NCBI GenBank assembly: GCA_026391235.1
Contig: JAPLDV010000673.1
Coordinates: forward strand, 1 to 10,471
Length of the DNA: 10,471 bases
Direction of reading: 5' to 3'
From: Bacteroidia bacterium
GTDB lineage: Bacteria; Bacteroidota; Bacteroidia; Bacteroidales; UBA12481
The position numbers and the translations under genes were made by a program. This document shows positions 5,456 through 10,471 of the stretch, in pieces (position 1 is the stretch's first letter; every line of letters starts with the position of its first letter). Below the pieces are notes generated by a model. That model had not been told where the DNA came from. It did not search any database and worked only from the letters and a program-made list of their open reading frames with translations.

Positions 5456-6514
5456 GTGGAGTATAAAATTGCCGTTCTTCCGGGTGATGGCATCGGTCCT
5501 GAGATTATTGCCGAAGCCGTGAAAGTGCTTGATGCTGTTTCTGCTCGCTATGGCCATCGGTTTTATTACCGGTACGGATTGATCGGCGGAGCTGCCATGC
5601 GGCAGGGAATGGACCCTTACCCGGATGAAACTCACCAGATTTGTTCGGAAGCCGATGCGATACTCTTCGGTGCCATCGGTGACCCGCTTTACGATAATAA
5701 CCCCGATGCCAGGGTAAGGCCTGAGCAAGGACTGCTGGCCATGCGCAAGAAGCTCGGACTTTATGCAAATCTCAGGCCGGTAAAAATGTACCCTGAGCTC
5801 GTTCATCTGAGCCCGCTTAAAGAAGAGCGGATTGTTGGAGCTGATCTGCTGGTTGTTCGCGAACTCACCGGCGGACTCTATTTCGGCGAACCGCGCGAAC
5901 TCAGGGAAAATGGCACAATTGCTGTTGATACCTGCCTCTATTCGGTGGGAGAAATTGAACGGATTACCCATGTCGCCTTTAAAATGGCCCGGTTACGAAG
6001 AAAGAAAGTTACCCTGGTCGATAAAGCGAATGTGCTCGAAACTTCGCGTCTCTGGCGCAGGGTGGTGACCCGTATGGCATTAGACTATCGTGATGTTGAA
6101 CTCGATTTCATGTTCGTGGATAATGCAGCGATGCAGCTCATTATCAATCCAAAACGGTTCGATGTTATTCTTACTGAAAACCTGTTCGGGGATATTCTTT
6201 CAGATGAGGCCAGTGTGATCAGCGGTTCCATCGGATTATTGCCGTCTGCTTCCATCGGGGATAAAGTTCCGCTTTTTGAACCTATTCACGGCAGTTATCC
6301 TGACGGTGCCGGTAAAAATATTGCCAACCCTCTGGCCACAATACTTTCGGCCGCCATGCTTTTGAGAACCGGACTGAACCTACAGGCTGAGGCAGATGCT
6401 GTTGAGTCGGCAGTGGAAGAAACTATAAGGCAAAAAGTCCTCACCTTTGACCTGAACCGGGATAATCCGGCGAAAACTAGCGAAGTGGGTGATTTTATTG
6501 CCAGACGCCTTTAA
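5456..6514 (+). CDS. leuB: 3-isopropylmalate dehydrogenase
   Basis: Oxidises and decarboxylates 3-isopropylmalate to 2-oxoisocaproate with NAD+, the last step before transamination to leucine. The 352 residues are full length for this beta-decarboxylating dehydrogenase family. Visible signatures are LPGDGIGPEI (residues 8-17), the substrate arginines in AMRKKLGLYANLRP and VVRELTGGLYFGEPRE (residues 133-148), the catalytic lysine K190 in VDKANVLETSR, D222 in VDNAAMQ, metal aspartates D246 and D250 in ENLFGDILSDE, and the NAD-loop EPIHGSYPDGAGKNIANP (residues 275-292). Translation begins at GTG, 8 bases after the leuD stop; the sequence EYKIAVLPGDG directly after it fixes this choice. It is the last gene of the operon and converges with the next gene. 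No defect is visible. Confidence 0.96.
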   Translation: MEYKIAVLPGDGIGPEIIAEAVKVLDAVSARYGHRFYYRYGLIGGAAMRQGMDPYPDETHQICSEADAILFGAIGDPLYDNNPDARVRPEQGLLAMRKKLGLYANLRPVKMYPELVHLSPLKEERIVGADLLVVRELTGGLYFGEPRELRENGTIAVDTCLYSVGEIERITHVAFKMARLRRKKVTLVDKANVLETSRLWRRVVTRMALDYRDVELDFMFVDNAAMQLIINPKRFDVILTENLFGDILSDEASVISGSIGLLPSASIGDKVPLFEPIHGSYPDGAGKNIANPLATILSAAMLLRTGLNLQAEADAVESAVEETIRQKVLTFDLNRDNPAKTSEVGDFIARRL

Positions 6515-6649
6515 CTGCGTTTCCCCCCGAAGCCTTGTCATCCCGGCGAAAAGCTTGCCCTCGCGAAAGCGGGGGCCGAGACCCCGTTCCTAACAACGGC
6601 ATTCGGCAAGGGCATTTCTGCATTTCCCTCCCCCCGAAGCCTTGTCATC
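6515..6649. repeat. Direct repeat pair with GAAA hairpin after leuB
   Basis: A 20-base sequence (six C, then GAAGCC and TTGTCATC) occurs at 6523-6542 and again at 6630-6649. Similarity extends left in both (CTGCGTTTCC and CTGCATTTCC). Between them 6558-6575 can form a 7-pair stem, CCCTCGC with GCGGGGG (one G-T pair), closed by a GAAA loop. The second repeat copy encodes DDKASGG near the end of the minus-strand gene. The hairpin is not followed by a T run on either strand, so I call it a REP-like repeat rather than a terminator. Confidence 0.7.
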
Positions 6650-7825
6650 GAACAGAACGGCACCGGTCAGGGGGTCCACCCCTGCCAATTCACCGACACC
6701 ATTTAAAGTATAATAGAGATACAGGCTTCCTGTCACCGGATCCTGCAGCAAATCAGTGTTTTTGGCATTCTTTGGCGCCGCAATCCGCAAGTGCTCAGGA
6801 TCTGTAAAGGAAAGATCGTATTTCCACAGATGGCAGCCACGGTCTTCAAAAATCAGGTAACTGTTCCGGAAACGGTATATACGGGTGATAATAGGCCGGT
6901 AGTCGAGCTGCTCCTGGGCACGTGCGGTAAAAGCATCCGAAGGGTCAAATTGCGGTATATCCCGGTATTTCTTGCCCCCCATACCGAAAGCCCCCATCAT
7001 AATCCTGGGTATTGGGCTGTGGCGGAATGTTTTAGCCGGCCCTTCCCCCGCGAAAAGTCCCCGGTCATAGGATTTATGAATGATCCGGATGATCGTGTCA
7101 CTGAAATCAACGGCTGCATATTCACAATAGATACCGTTGTTATACACCCATTTGAAGATCCCTGATTTTCCCAATACCAGTTGAAGGTCGAAAAGGTTTT
7201 GTTCCCAACCGGAAAACATCTTAGGCTCTCCAATTCGGATCTGATCCTCGATATAATCAATTCTCACCATGGATTCTTTATCCAGCAGGTGAACCTGTCC
7301 GAAGGCATCCCGGTAAAGTTTTGGCTTGCCGCTGATCGCCTGTTTTTGGATGATCCGCCCATCCAGGCTAACGAGGATCAGCTGAGGCTGCAGGATGCTT
7401 TTGTTTGCATAACCAACCACCCAGATTTTATCCTTGTCAAACTCATATTCACTCACAAAGAAGCTCTCCCGCTTCAGCATCTGGATGTATTTTCCACCTT
7501 CAACCACCACCTCACCGATGGGTTCCACCCGGGGTTCCAGCTTAACCTGAATGGGTTTCTCGGGATATTTATTGATTGTCAGGATTTTTGCCTCGTAGGC
7601 AATATGCGAAAACCGGATGCTGACAGGTAGACGGCTGACAACAATGCTGAACTTTCCGTCCAGATCAGTGGATGTCCCTAAAGATCCGGCATCTGGTGTA
7701 AGGTTCACCAGGCTGACCGGCTGACCGGTTTTTGTATCGGTTACAATCCCGTTAATGGTTCGCTGACCATATACCAGGTTCCCCAATCCGATACCCAGGA
7801 TCAGTAAATACAAATAGAGCTTCAT
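6590..7825 (-). CDS. Exported protein with carboxypeptidase-D-regulatory-like N-terminal domain, function unknown
   Basis: The 411-residue product begins with a signal peptide, MKLYLYLLILGIGLGNLVYG, cut probably before Q21. A beta-sandwich domain of the carboxypeptidase-D-regulatory-like type follows at about residues 22-107, with GIVTDTKTGQPVSLVNL, STDLDGKFS and FSHIAYEAK. This domain is common at the N-terminus of Bacteroidota outer-membrane and periplasmic proteins. The rest contains repeated beta-rich segments (IWVVGYANKS, IFKWVYNNG, YLIFEDRGCHLWKYD, GSLYLYYTLNG) that could be propeller blades, but I recognise no named family. There is no TonB plug or barrel. The C-terminus (DDKASGGGKCRNALAECRC) is encoded by the direct-repeat region near leuB and does not look like a natural end, so the gene may have lost its last strands there. 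Confidence 0.75.
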   Translation of the reverse strand: MKLYLYLLILGIGLGNLVYGQRTINGIVTDTKTGQPVSLVNLTPDAGSLGTSTDLDGKFSIVVSRLPVSIRFSHIAYEAKILTINKYPEKPIQVKLEPRVEPIGEVVVEGGKYIQMLKRESFFVSEYEFDKDKIWVVGYANKSILQPQLILVSLDGRIIQKQAISGKPKLYRDAFGQVHLLDKESMVRIDYIEDQIRIGEPKMFSGWEQNLFDLQLVLGKSGIFKWVYNNGIYCEYAAVDFSDTIIRIIHKSYDRGLFAGEGPAKTFRHSPIPRIMMGAFGMGGKKYRDIPQFDPSDAFTARAQEQLDYRPIITRIYRFRNSYLIFEDRGCHLWKYDLSFTDPEHLRIAAPKNAKNTDLLQDPVTGSLYLYYTLNGVGELAGVDPLTGAVLFDDKASGGGKCRNALAECRC

Positions 7826-7934
7826 TGCATTTGAAGTTAAATGGATTATGACCAGAACACAGGGGGATTTTCAATTAAAGTTACGATATATTTTTAAGAA
7901 ATCAGTTGAATTTTTTTACTAACCTTCATCGGGA

Positions 7935-9374
7935 TCAGTTTTTGATAATTTCCCAGTGACCACCTTTGTCCGGACCAATACGCCGGATCCTGTTTTCCTT
8001 TTGAAGCTTCTCAAGGTTTCTTTCTACAGATCTTTTTGAAACTCCAATAAGTGTGGCGATTTCATGAATAGTAATGCGATTATTTTTACCGATCAAATTC
8101 AATATTTTCTCCGACGTTTTCTCCGACGTTTTCTCCGACGTTTTCTCCGACGTTTTAGTTTTGTAATCTCTTTGTTTATAAATGATTAGACCATCGCCGA
8201 CAACGCGCATAGTATTACTTTTTTCGAACGCCACCCTGAAGGATAATGAAGGTTCTTTCCACTCCATTTTTATATCTGGATATTTTTTTAATTCTTCGGA
8301 TATGATCATTAACCCGTTACCCCACTGTTCAATAATACCGAGCCGTTTAAATACAGGGGCCAATACCCTGTTCCGGATAACGGACTGCCCGGTCTCAAGG
8401 TTGCTGAAATTGACGGCCGGAGATAATTTGCCGGGACTGGTAATCTCAATCTTGTCATCAAAAATGGCAATTTTGATGTCTTGATCGGTCAGTGAGTAAT
8501 CCCTGTGGATAACTGCATTACGGATAACCTCACGAATGGCAATAACAGGGTATTCCCATCTGTCGTTGCGATAAACACCCGAATAATCTGAAGAACCTTC
8601 GGAAATGTGTCGTAGCACGAATTGATAGGCTTGCTCTGGTTGGAGGCAAATAGAGCCATCAATGGATTTCTGGTCGATGAAATTACCAGGTTCTGCTCCT
8701 TTAAACCGTGCACATTCGATTTTGGCATAAGGGAAAAGCTGTCGTTTTAACTCATCGTCCGATAAAAGAATTAGGGCATACGTTGGCTGGGTTCTGCCTT
8801 GTTCAGGCTGGAACAATTCTAACTTTTTAAGAACCTCAGATGTTAATCTTTCGCCAGCTTTTTCAAGAAAAAGTTCTTCAAATGACTTTAAGTTAAGTTC
8901 TTCATATGATTTAAAATAATCGATTTCCCGATCGAATGATACTTTTCTTTTCTGCCGGTCCATTTCTGCAATGATCTCGGTTGATGCCAAACGATTGGTT
9001 GAGCCTACCCGGATGAAAGTGCTTTCTTCCACGGGTTTGCCTTTCAGATGGTATGGAAGGTTGCTTCCTTTGTAAATTCCGACCTTCAGAACATATTTGT
9101 TTTCAAATGATACAATTGAGATTTCAGGCAGAATTGATGGATCGCAGTTTTCATGAATTAAGTTACTGATTTTCTCTTCCATGGCCATCAACTTTTCTTC
9201 ATCTAATCCAACAACCTCTCTGGGACTGTCCATAATGCCAACATAAATTTCTCCGCCGGCGTCATTTGCAAAGCTGATGATGGTTTTTGCCAGGTCTGAC
9301 TTAGTTGGCAGCATCACTTTAAATTCCAGTCTGCGGCCTTCTGGCTGTTTGATTATATCGGCTAGTTTTTCCAC
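7935..9374 (-). CDS. AlbA_2 (Schlafen-type) ATP-binding transcriptional regulator with winged helix
   Basis: A 479-residue cytoplasmic protein of the COG2865 type, usually annotated as an ATP-binding protein or putative transcriptional regulator. It starts with an AlbA_2/Schlafen-like domain (about residues 12-130; RRLEFKVMLP and FANDAGGEIYVGI). Next comes a GHKL-like ATPase with REVIRNAVIHRDYS (residues 281-294), DDKIEITSPGKL (residues 306-317) and RNRVLAPVFKRLGIIEQWGNG (residues 334-354). Residues 407-422 are KTSE four times, a likely flexible linker. A winged helix (about residues 424-465; ITIHEIATLIGVSKRSVERNLEKLQKE) ends in the usual IGPDKGGHWEII. The start is GTG: an in-frame TAA lies six codons upstream and the next ATG (residue 21) would cut the AlbA_2 domain. 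What it controls is unknown; the neighbours give no clear regulon. Its DNA is more A+T-rich than the operon. Confidence 0.88.
   Translation of the reverse strand: MEKLADIIKQPEGRRLEFKVMLPTKSDLAKTIISFANDAGGEIYVGIMDSPREVVGLDEEKLMAMEEKISNLIHENCDPSILPEISIVSFENKYVLKVGIYKGSNLPYHLKGKPVEESTFIRVGSTNRLASTEIIAEMDRQKRKVSFDREIDYFKSYEELNLKSFEELFLEKAGERLTSEVLKKLELFQPEQGRTQPTYALILLSDDELKRQLFPYAKIECARFKGAEPGNFIDQKSIDGSICLQPEQAYQFVLRHISEGSSDYSGVYRNDRWEYPVIAIREVIRNAVIHRDYSLTDQDIKIAIFDDKIEITSPGKLSPAVNFSNLETGQSVIRNRVLAPVFKRLGIIEQWGNGLMIISEELKKYPDIKMEWKEPSLSFRVAFEKSNTMRVVGDGLIIYKQRDYKTKTSEKTSEKTSEKTSEKILNLIGKNNRITIHEIATLIGVSKRSVERNLEKLQKENRIRRIGPDKGGHWEIIKN
8105..8152 (-). repeat. Four 12-base repeats encoding KTSE
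   Basis: Four exact copies of TTTTCTCCGACG (reading the + strand) stand head to tail inside the regulator gene and encode consecutive KTSE units between the ATPase and winged-helix domains. Because the unit is four codons, slippage would lengthen or shorten the linker without breaking the frame. Similar KTSE runs occur, from my knowledge of the family, in other COG2865 proteins. Confidence 0.92.
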
Positions 9375-9400
9375 TGTTGTGGGAGTTGTTTAAAGGGCGC

Positions 9401-9408
9401 CAAATTTA
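9401..9408 (-). promoter_or_regulatory. Candidate Bacteroidota -7 promoter box for the AlbA_2 regulator
   Basis: On the minus strand these bases read TAAATTTG, an exact match to the Bacteroidota -7 consensus TAnnTTTG, placed 27 bases upstream of the GTG start, which would leave a short leader. The region where the -33 TTTG box is expected is T-rich but has no exact match, so the call rests on one short motif and its position. Confidence 0.4.
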
Positions 9409-9442
9409 CTGAAAAATCACGTGAAATTCTAACTCGGAAAAT

Positions 9443-9478
9443 TCTCCCTGTTCTGTGTTCTCCATGTCTCCGTGGTTA
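9443..9478. repeat. Degenerate CT/GT simple repeat between the regulator and GH32 genes
   Basis: The stretch contains loosely periodic 7-8 base units (TCTGTGT, TCTCCATG, TCTCCGTGG). It resembles CTCTGTG/CTCCGTGG-type sequences that I recall as common in intergenic DNA of Bacteroidota and other phyla. It is short, has no inverse partner here and shows no coding or hairpin potential. The rest of 9375-9490 holds only the promoter candidate. Confidence 0.4.
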
Positions 9479-9490
9479 TGAAAAACCTTC

Positions 9491-10471
9491 CTAATAACCG
9501 TTCGCCGGCATCACCTCCCACGCCTTAACGGATAATACCCGGATTTCTCCGCCTTCTGCAAATAACCTGATTCCCCTGCCGCCAAGGGTGGGGTATATGC
9601 TGCGTGCAATGGCCTGACGATCATTCGCATACACTTCTACTATCGACCGGTCGACAAATACGCGCAACACCAGTGGCTCGTCTTTCTTTAATTCAAACGG
9701 TGCACTTTCAATACTCCTCCGGCCATATTCCAGGCTCGATTTTGTGGCATCACAGACCAAATTTTTATTACCGGCATCGTATAAAAGTGTCGTTTGCTCA
9801 CGACCATCAGACGAACAGCAAACCATCACACCCGCTTTGGATGCATTTCCGGTCTCCATCGTGATCTCCAGTTCCAATAGTTCTGTTCCGAATTCATCCA
9901 GATTGAATTCAGATCCGGCTTTGATGGTGAAATTTTTCTTTTCTTTTTCATTCATCCGGAGTGATGCCAGTTCTTTAACCGGCTGCATGCATAAGGTGCC
10001 ATCTTTGCCAAGCCAGAGCGATCGCGGCAATCCGTAGGTGCCTGTCCAGCCGGTGCGGTTTTTCAGGCTATCCGGCCTGTCGTCGAAAATCCATGCCCAC
10101 ATGATCTGTCTTCCATTTCCGTCGACCAGGGCCTCCGGAGCAAAATATCCGTTATCCACCCAGGTCATCCGGCCATGGGTTTCGGGAAGAAACCGGTCAT
10201 CTTTGTAAGTGCCTGTATAATACTGGCAGCCCTTGTTATGACTGATAAACAGCATCAGGTGTTTGCCGCTGAAGGAGCCGCCATCGGAACCTGATGGCAG
10301 TGGCAGAAAACTAGGGCACATGTTGTCCTCACTTTGATCGGTCCATTGCCGGTTTGATTCATAAAAAGGATGCAGATATTCCCAATTCTTCAGATCATCC
10401 GACACAAACAAATAGGTCCGGTCACCCTGCATATCAGCGGGAGAATCGGGTTTCCGTCCATACTTGTTCAA
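9491..10471 (-). CDS. Glycoside hydrolase family 32 protein, C-terminal two thirds (5' end outside window)
   Basis: The frame is open to the window edge, so the true start, with the WMNDPNG nucleophile and RDP motifs expected in GH32, lies outside. GH32 enzymes hydrolyse terminal fructosides in sucrose, levan or inulin. Visible here are the late blades of the five-bladed propeller: a W-x-C-P region (EDNMCPSFLPLP, about in-window residues 48-59), HLMLFISHNKGCQYYTGTY, DNGYFAPEALVDGNGRQIMWAWIFD (residues 106-130) and GLPRSLWL. The C-terminal beta-sandwich then carries the family signature VFVDRSIVEVYAND (residues 271-284). The canonical acid/base E of the EC motif is replaced by methionine, with a glutamate three positions earlier. 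Whether this is a fructosidase or a divergent relative cannot be settled without the N-terminus. Ends in TAG. Confidence 0.85.
   Translation of the reverse strand: MNKYGRKPDSPADMQGDRTYLFVSDDLKNWEYLHPFYESNRQWTDQSEDNMCPSFLPLPSGSDGGSFSGKHLMLFISHNKGCQYYTGTYKDDRFLPETHGRMTWVDNGYFAPEALVDGNGRQIMWAWIFDDRPDSLKNRTGWTGTYGLPRSLWLGKDGTLCMQPVKELASLRMNEKEKKNFTIKAGSEFNLDEFGTELLELEITMETGNASKAGVMVCCSSDGREQTTLLYDAGNKNLVCDATKSSLEYGRRSIESAPFELKKDEPLVLRVFVDRSIVEVYANDRQAIARSIYPTLGGRGIRLFAEGGEIRVLSVKAWEVMPANGY

Noticed and set aside
5432..5971. A 179-codon open frame on the minus strand across leuB
   Set aside because: It lies wholly antisense to the strongly conserved leuB sequence, has no recognisable domain and no upstream signals.
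6558..6575. Intrinsic terminator for leuB
   Set aside because: The hairpin is good but no T run follows on either strand, and it lies between two direct repeats, so a REP-like origin is likelier.
7181..7630. A 149-codon plus-strand frame opposite the exported protein
   Set aside because: The minus strand has a signal peptide and a recognised domain; the plus frame has neither.
7876..7883. Possible -7 box (TAACTTTA on the minus strand) for the exported-protein gene
   Set aside because: It misses the last base of TAnnTTTG and has no convincing -33 TTTG at the right distance.

Overview
The window looks like a chromosomal piece of a Bacteroidota genome, possibly from a metagenome. The ketol-acid reductoisomerase has the Bacteroidota-style Rossmann loop (GYGVQGPGQALN). 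One gene pairs a signal peptide with a carboxypeptidase-D-regulatory-like domain, another encodes an S23-type four-helix-bundle protein, genes lack clear Shine-Dalgarno sites, and one promoter candidate matches the Bacteroidota -7 box TAnnTTTG. I cannot name a genus.

Bases 1-6514, + strand, hold a branched-chain amino acid operon: the end of ilvB, ilvN, ilvC, an inserted S23 gene, leuA, leuC, leuD and leuB. IlvB/IlvN make acetolactate, IlvC reduces and isomerises it, LeuA starts the leucine branch, LeuC/LeuD isomerise isopropylmalate and LeuB oxidises it. The ilv genes, leuC and leuB look intact. leuA does not: it lacks about 88 codons in the middle and changes frame at the junction (about 2799). 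leuD lacks about 37 N-terminal residues, including the DTD.I.P segment, and carries a repeat-derived in-frame insert of roughly 33 residues. As written, the leucine branch is probably broken, or the assembly is wrong at repeats.

The most striking structure lies between ilvC and leuA. The S23 ORF (1633-2001) is enclosed by two arrays of an 8-bp repeat in opposite orientation. Bases 1581-1614 and 2003-2036 are complementary at 32 of 34 positions, and the lower arm begins 2 bases after the stop codon. An operon transcript could fold into a long stem with the whole ORF in its loop. That is the architecture of the intervening sequences in some 23S rRNA genes, where this protein family was first noticed, but here it sits in an mRNA operon.

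Other short-period repeats occur: a 7-mer and an 8-mer array between leuC and leuD, a 48-bp tandem repeat with a perfect palindrome inside leuD, a direct repeat with a GAAA-loop hairpin after leuB, and four 12-bp repeats in the DNA-binding gene. The leuC and S23 reading frames end inside such arrays.

Bases 6590-10471, - strand, hold three genes apparently unrelated to the operon: an exported protein of unknown function with a carboxypeptidase-regulatory-like domain (convergent with leuB), a Schlafen/AlbA_2-type ATP-binding transcriptional regulator with a winged helix, and the 3' part of a GH32 fructan/sucrose hydrolase that runs off the window. No RNA gene, CRISPR array or complete insertion sequence was seen, and no gene-free stretch exceeds 300 bases.
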